Origin: Rivularia sp. PCC 7116
GTDB lineage: Bacteria; Cyanobacteriota; Cyanobacteriia; Cyanobacteriales; Nostocaceae
Reading direction: 5' to 3'
Assembly (NCBI RefSeq): GCF_000316665.1
Contig: NC_019678.1
Location: forward strand, 682,001-746,000
DNA length: 64,000 nt
The notes below the pieces were generated by a model. It did not search any database and was not told the origin of the DNA. It was given only the letters and a program-made list of their open reading frames with translations. The translations under genes were made by a program, and so were the position numbers. Positions 26,962-36,123 of this stretch are shown here, in pieces; position 1 is the first letter of the stretch; every line of letters starts with the position of its first letter.

Positions 26962-27414
26962 TTAAACTAATCCAAATTCTTCAACTGCTGGATAAAAGTT
27001 CTTATTCTCATGACTGGGACGACTCAATTTTATCAATGCAAAACGCTGTAATGGTGTCAATTTTTTCCATTCTTTAACTGTAATATTAACGCTGGATTCT
27101 GCTGCTTTTGTTTGTGTTGCTTGAGGAATCTCTTCCTCGTTCATCCAAGCAGGATTTTCTTCTATAGGAAGTTCTTTTGCGGGAGTTCCGGTTTTTTCAA
27201 CAATTAAATGTTGCAAGAATTCTCGATACTTCTGACATTCTTCTTTACTCGTACATGGCATTTCAACTAAGGTTTGACGTTCTGGTTCGGTAAATTGATG
27301 CCAGTGAGATAGTTTCAGTTTGACTCCGCAGTTGTCGAGTTTGAAGCGTACCTGCATGGGGATGCAGCGCAAGCTATCAACGAAATCAGCCTCGAATTGG
27401 AAAAAGTCGCTCAT
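26962..27414 (-). CDS. narM: Nitrate reductase associated protein NarM
   Basis: A 150-residue cytoplasmic protein of the cyanobacterial nitrate-reductase-associated family. It starts FFQFEADFVDSLRCIPMQVR and has KLKLSHWHQF and LTPLQRFALIKLSRPSHE, conserved family segments. In Synechococcus, NarM is needed for active nitrate reductase, probably in cofactor insertion or maturation; its chemistry is not known. It lies between narB and mobA, all on the minus strand, consistent with a set of narB helper genes. The gap to narB is 457 nt, so it may have its own promoter. Gene identity is confident. Confidence 0.9.
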   Translation of the reverse strand: MSDFFQFEADFVDSLRCIPMQVRFKLDNCGVKLKLSHWHQFTEPERQTLVEMPCTSKEECQKYREFLQHLIVEKTGTPAKELPIEENPAWMNEEEIPQATQTKAAESSVNITVKEWKKLTPLQRFALIKLSRPSHENKNFYPAVEEFGLV

Positions 27415-27871
27415 TAGGTTATGACGTAGCCGAATTCAAAATTTGTTGAGCAGTTTTATGCAGTTCGTATCTTTTACCGTCGCTTGAAAACCGTTTAATA
27501 AATTAACGATGAGTTATTTGCTTGGGTAGTGTTTGGGTCATAGTCAACGCATGAGCATATATTTGAATTTACCATTTTTAAAGCATCTTACTTTCGATAT
27601 GGTAAAGAGTGTTTATGAGACTAGTTTTTACACAATTCTGTAACTCTGGTTACTTTTTGTAAAAATAAACAGTTACATTCACTACATTTTTCAAATCTTT
27701 TCTAAAATGAAATTGCTGAATTATCTATCTTAGAAAAGATTTTTTAAATGAATATCAAACATTTAAGGACTGACATAGAAAATAATGGCGTACTTATCGG
27801 ATATCGCCAGCATAATATTCGCATGATTTTTTTAGTAGTATTTGGTTCGTTTGTCTTGGGTATAATTCCGA
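27415..27871. other. Intergenic region narB-narM, with doubtful small frame
   Basis: 457 nt. It should contain any separate narM promoter. A plus-strand frame (27748-27966, 72 residues) has one hydrophobic segment ([20 protein letters not shown]) but overlaps the end of narB by 95 nt in antisense. I regard it as doubtful and do not list it as a gene. No NtcA site was found with confidence. Confidence 0.4.
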
Positions 27872-30166
27872 TTACTTATGGTTTGAGGTTGACACCGGAA
27901 TCAACTCAGAATGCTGTAACTGTTCCTGGTGAGGCAAGTCTCTGGAAGCCTGTGGGAGAGCGCTAACTTTAACAAGTTGCACCGCACAAGCTTTGAGTTC
28001 TGGTTCTAAAGATATTGGACAAGATAAAGGATGGGTAAGGCTGTTTGCTTCGGCTTCCGTTGCCCACAAAGCGCCCCAGTGCATCGGAATAAAAACTGTT
28101 TTGGGTGCTATCGCTTTAGTTACTTTTGCACTAAATTTAGCTGTTCCCCGACGAGATTTTATTTCTACCCAATCTCCTTCTGTAATGTTTAATTTGACCG
28201 CATCGCGGGGATGAATTTCGATAAAGGGATGAGGATGCATTTTGACGATTTTCTCAATTCTCCCAGTGCGGGTTTGGGTATGCCAATGACCGTATAATCT
28301 TCCAACGGTAAGAATAAAAGGATACTCTTGGCACGGTGGTTCTGCTAGTCCGCGAGAATGATAAGCCGCAAATTTTGCTCTTCCATCTGCGGTATGAAAG
28401 CGTAAATCTGTATAAAGACGCTTTCCTTGGAGTGGTTCTTGTTTAGTGAAATTTTTTAATAACGACGAGAAGAAGCCGGAATCATTTTCCTCTATTTCTA
28501 TCTCTGCTTTTTGAGTGTCGTACCATTGCATTGGACCAATACTTGCTAAATTTTCGTGACTGATTTCTCCCATATCGCAAGGGCGATCGCGAGTTAATTC
28601 AACAAATTCGGCATGAACTGCGGCTGAATCGTCAAAAGCAAATTTATCCGCAAAACCAAGACGACGAGCTACTTCGGCGAATATTTCCCAATCAGCTTTG
28701 GCAACACCTGGTGGTTCTCTAAATTTTGGACACAAAGTAACAACTCGTTCTGAGTTGGTCATGGTTCCAGTTTTTTCACCCCATTGGGCTGCGGGCAATA
28801 AAAGGTGAGCGTAAGCAGAAGTTTCAGTGGGATAATAAGCGTCTTGATAAATCGTGAAGGGAGATTTAAGTAAAGCAGCTTTAGTTCGCTGCAAATCTGG
28901 CATACTTACTGCTGGGTTAGTTGCTGCAATCCATAATAAATCAACATCACCAGTTTCCAGTCCAGTTATCATACTCCATGCATCGCGACCGGGAAAACGA
29001 GAAATCTGCCCAGGATTCAAATCCCAAACTTGCTCTACTTCGGCTCGATGTTGGGCATTTTTGACGGAACGATATCCGGGAAGAATATGAGCTAAGCCTC
29101 CAGCTTCTCTACCACCCATTGCATTAGGTTGTCCGGTAAGGGAAAATGGGCCAGCACCTGGTTTGCAAATATTTCCCGTCATCAAATGCAGGTTGATTAA
29201 TGTACGTACTTTGGCAGTGCCTTCAGAAGATTGATTTATGCCCATCGACCATAAAGACAGCACTTTTTTAGAGTCAGCCCAGTAACGGGCAGCTTGTTCG
29301 AGTGCATCGATTTCAATACCGCATTTTTGCGAAACTATTTCTGGCGGATAATGGTGAATCACTCCGGCATAACTAGAAAATCCTTGAGTACATTCATCAA
29401 TAAATAAGCTATCAAAGGCACCCCAGCGCATTAATAAATGAGCAATACCGTTAAGTAAGTCAATATCTGTACCGGGGTTAATTGCTAAATGTAAATCTGC
29501 AACTTCTGCTGTTTTAGTGCATCGCGGATCTACAACTATCATTTTGACGTTGCGATTTCGTTTGTGATGCTTTCGCAAACGGTTAAAAACAATCGGGTGG
29601 CATTCAGCGGTATTGGTGCCAATTAAAAAGGCACAATCGGTTAATTCTAAATCTTCATAACAGCAAGGTGGTCCATCAGCACCAAAGCTTTGCATATAGC
29701 CTGCAACTGCTGAAGACATACACAAGCGGGAATTAGCATCAAAATTATTAGTTCCCAAACAGCCTTTGATTAGCTTTTGGGCAATATAATAGTCCTCGGT
29801 TTGAAACTGACCGGAACCATACATACAGATAGTATTTGAATCACCGCGACTTTGGCGAATATTTTGAATGCGTTCAACGATTTTATTAAAAGCTTCATCC
29901 CAACTTACTTGTTGGAAAGATTCTGACAAAGCATCTCGCATCATTGGATATTTGAGGCGATTTTTATCGAGAGACTCTGTAACGGTAGCTCCCTTAACGC
30001 AAACCATGCCTTTTGATGAAGGATGACTTTTATCACCAACTACTTTCCAAATGGGATTACCTTGACTATCTCGATGAGTTGCACGCCCCGAACTTGCGGG
30101 AGGAGAGACTTCTAAACCGCACCCAACTCCACAATAAGGACAAAGTGTTTTAAATGAGTCAGACAT
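27872..30166 (-). CDS. narB: Ferredoxin-dependent assimilatory nitrate reductase
   Basis: Reduces nitrate to nitrite with electrons from ferredoxin in the cytoplasm. The protein is 764 residues, of the molybdopterin oxidoreductase family. The N-terminal [4Fe-4S] site is [12 protein letters not shown], with the fourth Cys in MVCVKG. The Mo-bis-MGD domains follow: [31 protein letters not shown], and the C-terminal dinucleotide-binding domain with [17 protein letters not shown]. Membrane or periplasmic export signals are absent, as expected for the assimilatory enzyme. The sequence is intact. A terminator-like hairpin lies upstream, after nrtP, so transcription may be partly independent. NarM and MobA downstream provide maturation. 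Confidence 0.97.
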   Translation of the reverse strand: MSDSFKTLCPYCGVGCGLEVSPPASSGRATHRDSQGNPIWKVVGDKSHPSSKGMVCVKGATVTESLDKNRLKYPMMRDALSESFQQVSWDEAFNKIVERIQNIRQSRGDSNTICMYGSGQFQTEDYYIAQKLIKGCLGTNNFDANSRLCMSSAVAGYMQSFGADGPPCCYEDLELTDCAFLIGTNTAECHPIVFNRLRKHHKRNRNVKMIVVDPRCTKTAEVADLHLAINPGTDIDLLNGIAHLLMRWGAFDSLFIDECTQGFSSYAGVIHHYPPEIVSQKCGIEIDALEQAARYWADSKKVLSLWSMGINQSSEGTAKVRTLINLHLMTGNICKPGAGPFSLTGQPNAMGGREAGGLAHILPGYRSVKNAQHRAEVEQVWDLNPGQISRFPGRDAWSMITGLETGDVDLLWIAATNPAVSMPDLQRTKAALLKSPFTIYQDAYYPTETSAYAHLLLPAAQWGEKTGTMTNSERVVTLCPKFREPPGVAKADWEIFAEVARRLGFADKFAFDDSAAVHAEFVELTRDRPCDMGEISHENLASIGPMQWYDTQKAEIEIEENDSGFFSSLLKNFTKQEPLQGKRLYTDLRFHTADGRAKFAAYHSRGLAEPPCQEYPFILTVGRLYGHWHTQTRTGRIEKIVKMHPHPFIEIHPRDAVKLNITEGDWVEIKSRRGTAKFSAKVTKAIAPKTVFIPMHWGALWATEAEANSLTHPLSCPISLEPELKACAVQLVKVSALPQASRDLPHQEQLQHSELIPVSTSNHK

Positions 30167-30400
30167 ATTTTATTTAGGGGTTACTAAATGTTAAAAGAAT
30201 ATTTCAGCTAATATTTTTGAAAGATATATATTAGTAGAATTATACATTTAGCTGTAATAATTGCATTAAAGGAAATTGTTTTTAAAATTAATATAATTAA
30301 TAAAATATTTACAACCAAAAAGATTATTTCTTCTTCAATTATTATTTGCAGAACTAGGCGTTAACAAATTTCAAACCACCGATTTAATTTTCCCTCACTT

Positions 30401-30448
30401 AAAAAAATAAAAAAGGAACCGATAAATAATCCATCGTTTATCGATTCC
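30401..30448 (-). terminator. Intrinsic terminator between nrtP and narB
   Basis: On the minus strand, 27 nt after the nrtP stop, arms at 30415-30426 and 30437-30448 pair in 11 of 12 positions (one C-A mismatch). They are followed by a T-rich run (30401-30414). This is a textbook Rho-independent form, placed inside the nirA-nrtP-narB cluster. Confidence 0.75.
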
Positions 30449-30474
30449 TGAAGTCAACCAAAGTGCAAACGCGA

Positions 30475-32019
30475 TTAATTTACTCTATTAGGTTCGATCA
30501 CTAATTCAGAGTACTCATCTTCTCCTTCATGATGTTCCGCAAAGGAACCTTCAGGTTCTTTCAAAAAGAACCAGCACAAGAAAGCAACTATTAAAGCCGC
30601 AATACCCATCATTTGGAAAAAGACTGTATTCGATTGAGCAATAATTGCTGGAGTCTGTTCTCCACCACCGCTTAACCATTCTGGTAACAAACTGAAGATA
30701 GTCAGATAGGCAACCGCACCAACGTTTCCATAAGCTCCAACGTTACCTGCAATTTGACCGGTAACGCGACGCTTGACTAACGGAACAATTGCAAATGTCG
30801 AACCCTCTCCAGCCTGTACAAAGAAAGAGCAAGCCATAACTAATAAGATTGCCAGTGGTAGCCACCAACTGCTGCCTACTGTTCCGAAAATCATATAGCC
30901 TACACCCATACCAGCAGTTAAGACAGCCATAGTTATTCTGCGGCTACCTAGTTTGTCCGAAATTAATCCACCACCAGGACGAGACACCAAGTTCATAAAA
31001 GCATAGCTAGAAGCAATCATTCCGGCCAAAGCTGGGTTTAAACTGAATGTTCCTTCAAAAAAGGCTGGAAGCATAGAAACAACAGCCAACTCCGAACCAA
31101 AGTTAACGATATAAGTTAGTTCCAGAATCGCAACTTGAGAAAAATTGTAACGGTCTTTCGCAGGATATTTTTTCTTACCCGAAAGCAAGTCTTTATTTAC
31201 AACCCAACAGTTATAAGCTTGGAATAAATATAAACCGGCTAATGCTGCCAATACTAATAAGAGAGTTCCGTCACCATATAAACCAACCTTCTTCAAGCGC
31301 CAAGCTAGAACCATCAAAATTCCAGTTAGAGGCAAGTTCATTAACATCAAGAACGAGAAATCACGCACGCTGGTTACTTCCAAACCTCTAGCATTCTTAG
31401 GCTTTTGGTAAACTTTTCCAGGAGGATGATCCTCTACATTGAAGAAATACAGGATTCCATACAGAGCGGCAACGATACCGCTTCCAGCAATACATAATCT
31501 CCAGTTAAGAGTACCACCTGCTCCAAAAGCTAAGAACGCACCAATTGTAGGTAAAGTAAAAGCCGCAGCAGCCGAACCAAAATTACCCCAACCTCCATAG
31601 ATGCCCTCAGCTAAACCAATCTCTTTAGGAGGGAACCATTCTGCAACCATGCGGATACCAATTACAAAACCCGCACCCACAATACTTAATGCCAAACGAC
31701 TAACTACTAACTGCGTAAAATTTTGAGCGCTAGCAAACGCTATACAGGGAATCGCTGCATAAATAAGCAATAAAGAATAAGTAATTCTAGGACCGAATCT
31801 ATCTAATAGCATCCCGATAATGATTCGCGCCGGAACCGTCAAAGCAACGTTACAAATTGCTAAGGTTCTGATTTGACCTACTTCCAAACCAAAGTCAGCT
31901 TTAACCTGTGTCGCTAACGGAGCAAGGTTAAACCAAACAAAGAATGAAAGAAAGAAAGCAAACCAAGTCATGTGCAGGATTTTGTACCTGCCGCGAAAAG
32001 ATAATAATTCTCCAAGCAT
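30475..32019 (-). CDS. nrtP: Nitrate/nitrite permease of the major facilitator family
   Basis: A 514-residue inner-membrane transporter with twelve predicted hydrophobic segments, of the nitrate/nitrite porter (NNP) family. The family motif region is visible: RIIIGMLLDRFGPRITYSLL near residues 62-82 and the second glycine-rich signature AGWGNFGSAAAAFTLP-like sequence (GGWGNFGSAAAAFTLP) at about 143-158. A long central loop with NARGLEVTSVRDF is as in cyanobacterial NrtP. It replaces the ABC system NrtABCD found in many freshwater relatives. It lies between nirA and narB. A strong terminator follows it. Confidence 0.94.
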   Translation of the reverse strand: MLGELLSFRGRYKILHMTWFAFFLSFFVWFNLAPLATQVKADFGLEVGQIRTLAICNVALTVPARIIIGMLLDRFGPRITYSLLLIYAAIPCIAFASAQNFTQLVVSRLALSIVGAGFVIGIRMVAEWFPPKEIGLAEGIYGGWGNFGSAAAAFTLPTIGAFLAFGAGGTLNWRLCIAGSGIVAALYGILYFFNVEDHPPGKVYQKPKNARGLEVTSVRDFSFLMLMNLPLTGILMVLAWRLKKVGLYGDGTLLLVLAALAGLYLFQAYNCWVVNKDLLSGKKKYPAKDRYNFSQVAILELTYIVNFGSELAVVSMLPAFFEGTFSLNPALAGMIASSYAFMNLVSRPGGGLISDKLGSRRITMAVLTAGMGVGYMIFGTVGSSWWLPLAILLVMACSFFVQAGEGSTFAIVPLVKRRVTGQIAGNVGAYGNVGAVAYLTIFSLLPEWLSGGGEQTPAIIAQSNTVFFQMMGIAALIVAFLCWFFLKEPEGSFAEHHEGEDEYSELVIEPNRVN

Positions 32020-32293
32020 TGTAATCCTCTTAATAGTTCGCAGTAAGATTTACTTTTAGGTCTAGCATTGACAAAACAAATGCTTTTAAGCTGATTGCCA
32101 GACAGGTATGGAATGGGAATAAAAATTGAGAAATGGAAATTTTGAGATCGAAAATAGCTTTCGATTTTGCCTATTTTATTGCGTCGGCTTGGAATTAATT
32201 ATGTTTGTTAGCGTTAAAAAGACTGTAATAATTAAAACGCTTTTACTATGCATAATTACTAATGAGACTGACCAATTAATTAGCGATTAAAAA

Positions 32294-33838
32294 CTAACTA
32301 TTCTTTGGTTTAGCGGCAAAAGAGTCGATCAATATTCGTTTTAAGACATTATTAAGTTCGTCGCAAGGAATACCTTTCTGCACGCAAGTTCCTAATTGGG
32401 CATCTTTGCCTACTTTGCCACCCATATATAAGTCCACCCCTTCCACCGTCTTGCCATCTTTACGGACTTTAGTGCCCATTAGTCCGATATCGGCTACTTG
32501 AGGTTGTCCGCAGGAATTAGGACATCCTGTCCAATGAATTCTTACAGGGTTTGGTATTTCTAATTCTGCATCGAGTTGTTTTGCTAAAGCTGAAGCTCGA
32601 TTTTTAGTTTCTACTAGTGCAAAGTTACAAAATTGCGCGCCAGTACAAGATACCAATGCTCTTTCTAAAGGTTGGGGACTAATAGAAAATTTTTCTAGCA
32701 AAGGCTCTGTAAAGAAATCTTCCAAATTATCATCAAGAATATTCGGAATAATTACATTCTGCTCGACAGTTAAACGAACTTCACAACTACCGTAAACTTC
32801 GGCTAAACGCGCTAAATCGAACATATCTTGAGCATAAAGCCGCCCCACAGGAACGTGCAAGCCAACGTAATTCAAGCCAGGTTGCTTTTGCTTGTTAATA
32901 CCGATGCAATCTCTTTTGTCCCAATCGATTTCATCTTTTGCGGCTGCACTTTCTAAAGTGCGTCCAAATTCTTGTTCAACCATTGAACGGAATTGATCAA
33001 TTCCCAATTCATCAATCAACCACATTAAACGAGATTTTTGACGATTAGCACGGGAACCGCGATCGCGAAATACAGATAAAATTGCTCGAGATAAATCCAC
33101 AACATCATCGTTGGGAGGTACCCAAGCATTCAACGGTATCGCAGCTTCACAGCGTCTTGCTGAGAAAAAGCCACCGACTAATACGTTGAATCCTAACTTT
33201 TCATTTTTATAAGCTGGAACAAAAGCAATATCGTTGATTTCGGCATGAACCGAGTTATCCCGTCCACCTTCAATAGCAATATTAAATTTTCGAGGAAGAT
33301 TGGTAAATGCATAATTACCTTTACCATTGTTGGTAATCATGTCTTGGACTTTCTGCACCAATTCGCGGGTATCAACAAGTTCCGAACCATCAATTCCCGC
33401 AACTGGCGAACCAGTAATATTACGGACATTATCCATCCCCGATTGCATGGAAGTCATTTCAGCGCCATCCAAACGACGGAATATATCCGGTATGTCTTCG
33501 AGACGAACTCCCCGCAACTGAATATTTTGACGAGTTGTAATATCGGCACTACCATCAGCACCGTAACGCTGCACAATCTCGGCAAGTACACGTAACTGGC
33601 TGGTAGATAAGATACCATTGGGGGTTCGCATCCGCAACATGAACTTACCTGGTGTTACGGGACGATAAAAAACTCCTACCCATTTAAGGCGATGTTCTAA
33701 ATCGGATTTCTCCATCGCTTCCCAACCGATTTGAGCAAAATTCTCTAATTCATCTTTGATATCTAATCCATCTTTTTCCGCTTTGATTTTTTCAAACTTG
33801 TTAAGAGTTGCCGGTTTCTGGGATTGGGTAGTAGACAC
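32294..33838 (-). CDS. nirA: Ferredoxin-nitrite reductase
   Basis: Reduces nitrite to ammonium with six electrons from ferredoxin, using siroheme coupled to a [4Fe-4S] cluster. 514 residues. The four cluster ligands are visible in SCTGAQFCNF (near residues 397-403) and GCPNSCGQ (near 437-443). The two ferrite-type repeats LRMRTPNGILSTSQLRVLAE and GLHVPVGRLYAQDMFDLARL are present. The start is GTG at 33838, giving MSTTQSQKP. It heads the cluster nirA-nrtP and faces a HEAT-repeat gene across 340 nt. Nitrogen control by NtcA is expected; a near-consensus site lies upstream. Confidence 0.97.
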   Translation of the reverse strand: MSTTQSQKPATLNKFEKIKAEKDGLDIKDELENFAQIGWEAMEKSDLEHRLKWVGVFYRPVTPGKFMLRMRTPNGILSTSQLRVLAEIVQRYGADGSADITTRQNIQLRGVRLEDIPDIFRRLDGAEMTSMQSGMDNVRNITGSPVAGIDGSELVDTRELVQKVQDMITNNGKGNYAFTNLPRKFNIAIEGGRDNSVHAEINDIAFVPAYKNEKLGFNVLVGGFFSARRCEAAIPLNAWVPPNDDVVDLSRAILSVFRDRGSRANRQKSRLMWLIDELGIDQFRSMVEQEFGRTLESAAAKDEIDWDKRDCIGINKQKQPGLNYVGLHVPVGRLYAQDMFDLARLAEVYGSCEVRLTVEQNVIIPNILDDNLEDFFTEPLLEKFSISPQPLERALVSCTGAQFCNFALVETKNRASALAKQLDAELEIPNPVRIHWTGCPNSCGQPQVADIGLMGTKVRKDGKTVEGVDLYMGGKVGKDAQLGTCVQKGIPCDELNNVLKRILIDSFAAKPKNS

Positions 33839-34004
33839 GATTGGTTTACTTTAAATAATCAAAGGTTAAGTTACAGCAAAGATTACACGGACTGTCATAG
33901 TCATACACTTAAGCAAATATTTTCAGCCCCAAGAAATTAATTTAAGTGTTTCAATCTTTACTTGGTTAAGTTCTTATTAAATCGATAAATAGATTGATTT
34001 TTTT

Positions 34005-34018
34005 GTATCAAGTGTAAC
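34005..34018 (-). promoter_or_regulatory. Candidate NtcA-binding site upstream of nirA
   Basis: GTA-N8-AAC on the plus strand (GTT-N8-TAC on the minus strand), one base off the NtcA consensus GTA-N8-TAC. It is 167 nt before the nirA start. About 23 nt further toward nirA comes TTTAAT, a possible -10. Spacing is right for class II activation. Single mismatch and no test, so tentative. Confidence 0.45.
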
Positions 34019-34178
34019 TTTTTTTGGATTTATCCCTAAATTTATGCATAATACGCATAAATTATATTTAGTTATTGCATAACTATCTGGCACAAAAGTA
34101 TTACGCATTCTATATATTGCTGGTAATTGCTGAAATTCATGACAAGCTAAATGAAGAAGTACTGCAACTGACGCTTAA

Positions 34179-35399
34179 TTGTTGAATACGCGAATGCTAA
34201 AAACCCTTGATATAATTGCCGATGCTGTATCAGAAGCGAATTGGATACTTGTTAACCAGCAGTTACAGCAGCTATTAGAGAAGAAAAATTTAGATTCACA
34301 GGTTGTAGATAATAGTGAATTGGAACAAGCTGTTGCAATAGTCATGGAGGTAATGAAAACTGGAGATTTTCAAACCCGATGGGATATAGCAAAGATATTC
34401 CCTAAAATCGGCAAGCCAGCAATAGCTCCTTTACTTGAAATACTTGAAGACGAATATGCTGATTTAGAAATTCGTTGGTTTGCTCTTCGCATCTTGGGAG
34501 AATTCAACGAACCTCAAATAGTTTTATCCCTAGTTAAATTGCTCGAAGAGACAGAAGAAGAAGAATTGGCGATCGCATCTGCTCGGGCACTCGCGAACAT
34601 TGGTAAACCAGCTATAGCAGCATTAATTGAATTACTTAAGGAAGAAAAATCCCGGTTATTAGCAGTAAAATCCCTGGCTCAAATTCGATGTTTGGAAGTT
34701 ATCGAACCTTTACTTTTAATTGTGAATGATAATGATTCTGTTGCTCAAGTAAGAGTTACAGCGATTGAAGCTCTGGGTAGTTTTCACCAAAAGCATTTGA
34801 TTCCTGTATTTATTCAAGCTCTACAAGATACAGATTGTTCCGTTCGCAAAGAAGCAGTTATTGCTTTAAAAATGCGTGCTTATCTTGAAGAAGAATTTGA
34901 TTTAGTCAATCATCTCCAGCCTTTGCTTTACGACATTAATTCAGAAGTGTGTCAGCAAGCAATACTAGCAATGGGATGTATGAAAAATGAAGCAGCAATA
35001 AAAGCGTTATTTGATATTTTAAAGTTTAAGAATGCTCCTTTATTTATTAAACAAGAAGCCGTGCGTGCTTTGAATTGGAGTAATAGTTTTTTAGCCTTAG
35101 ATTATTTAAAAGAAAGTCTTTATTCAAACGATATTGAACTAAGTAAAGAAATTATTTCTGTATTAGGAAGACAAGAATCAACAGAATTTAAATCTTATGC
35201 TGCTGAGATTTTGATTGACTTTGTTAATAGCGAGCAGGAAGTAACGCATCAGTTGGGAATAAAACAGGTAGTAGCGACATCTTTGGGAGAATTAGGAGAT
35301 TTACGCGCTCTGACTCATCTGGAAAAAATGAGTTTGGATGAGGATTCTAAGGTTAGATTGTATGCAAAAACTGCGATTAAGAAATTGAACGATAAATAG
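34179..35399 (+). CDS. HEAT-repeat protein divergent from nirA
   Basis: A 406-residue all-helical protein built of HEAT or PBS-lyase-type repeats of about 31 residues. Examples are AIAPLLEILEDEYADLEIRW, AIAALIELLKEEKSRLLAVK and LIPVFIQALQDTDCSVRKEA. Such proteins are scaffolds; some cyanobacterial ones are phycobilin lyases (CpcE/F type), others are not. Its position, divergent from nirA, is where Synechococcus has nirB, a gene needed for full nitrite reductase activity. I cannot confirm homology, so no symbol is given. A second ATG four codons on (MLKTLDI) is an alternative start. Confidence 0.75.
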   Translation: MLNTRMLKTLDIIADAVSEANWILVNQQLQQLLEKKNLDSQVVDNSELEQAVAIVMEVMKTGDFQTRWDIAKIFPKIGKPAIAPLLEILEDEYADLEIRWFALRILGEFNEPQIVLSLVKLLEETEEEELAIASARALANIGKPAIAALIELLKEEKSRLLAVKSLAQIRCLEVIEPLLLIVNDNDSVAQVRVTAIEALGSFHQKHLIPVFIQALQDTDCSVRKEAVIALKMRAYLEEEFDLVNHLQPLLYDINSEVCQQAILAMGCMKNEAAIKALFDILKFKNAPLFIKQEAVRALNWSNSFLALDYLKESLYSNDIELSKEIISVLGRQESTEFKSYAAEILIDFVNSEQEVTHQLGIKQVVATSLGELGDLRALTHLEKMSLDEDSKVRLYAKTAIKKLNDK

Positions 35400-35411
35400 C
35401 AATTCATCAAA

Positions 35412-35530
35412 GCGATACCCTTATAGGGTATCGCTACATTTACGAAGCCTGTTTTCACAGGCTTCAAATTCATAGCCCACGGAGGTGGGCTTGGTTTCTG
35501 TAGCCCCACCCTTCGAGGGTGAGGGCTTTT
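35412..35530. repeat. Cluster of four consecutive palindromes (REP-like), last with terminator T-run
   Basis: Four hairpins in about 120 bp after the HEAT gene. (1) GCGATACCC/GGGTATCGC at 35412-35420 and 35426-35434. (2) GAAGCCTGT/ACAGGCTTC at 35444-35452 and 35457-35465. (3) AGCCCAC/GTGGGCT at 35474-35480 and 35485-35491. (4) AGCCCC-ACCC/GGGT-GAGGGCT at 35502-35526, followed by TTTT. The last two share their layout with 26198-26251. The cluster probably also ends the HEAT-gene transcript. Confidence 0.7.
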
Positions 35531-36123
35531 GGATTGCGGATTACGAATTACAAATTTGTCTGAACCTCAGACTCTACCAAAGAAGCATTATCGCAAATAT
35601 TCCGAACTTCAATTGAGGTAATCAAATTGACCGTACAAGATGTATTTACCTCAGTTAATACACTTAACGACAATATTTTTGTGTAAATTCATCTATAACC
35701 CCTCGCAATTAGCTTCTGATGGGATTACTGTCCGAGGAATGATTTTTTACGCAAATTATTGAATTTTTTTGAAGTATTTTATTCTTTAGTGGCGAATATT
35801 CGCATTGATTTTTCTTCCGCTTTCACAAGCTGCTATCAGGGAGCGAGACGCTCCCACTACGAATGTGCTTTCCTTCAAAACTTATGCAGTAGACTACTAG
35901 TATTCGACCACATCAATCTAACAAGTATAAAAACTACAAAAGAAGCATTATTTTCCTCTTTAACACAGTTACAAAAGTGCTAATTAATACAAATTGACAT
36001 ATAAAAACAGTATTTATCTTAATATTCTATAATTTCAATTTAAAAATTTAATTTTTCCCAAAAGTAATAAATGTACAAATAAATATTAGAATATAAAGTT
36101 CGTCCAGGCGTGTAATTCCTCCC
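35531..36123. other. Gene-free region upstream of purL
   Basis: About 590 nt. A short palindrome GGGAGCG/CGCTCCC lies at 35839-35855. A 74-residue frame at 35759-35983 starts with a non-ATG-like context and has no coding features. I see no RNA gene. Confidence 0.4.

Noticed and set aside
27748-27966. 72-residue plus-strand frame with one hydrophobic segment
   Set aside because: It overlaps the coding end of narB by 95 nt in antisense and has no ribosome site. A real small membrane protein is possible but unsupported.
35759-35983. 74-residue frame between the HEAT gene and purL
   Set aside because: Low-complexity composition, contains a palindrome, no family likeness.
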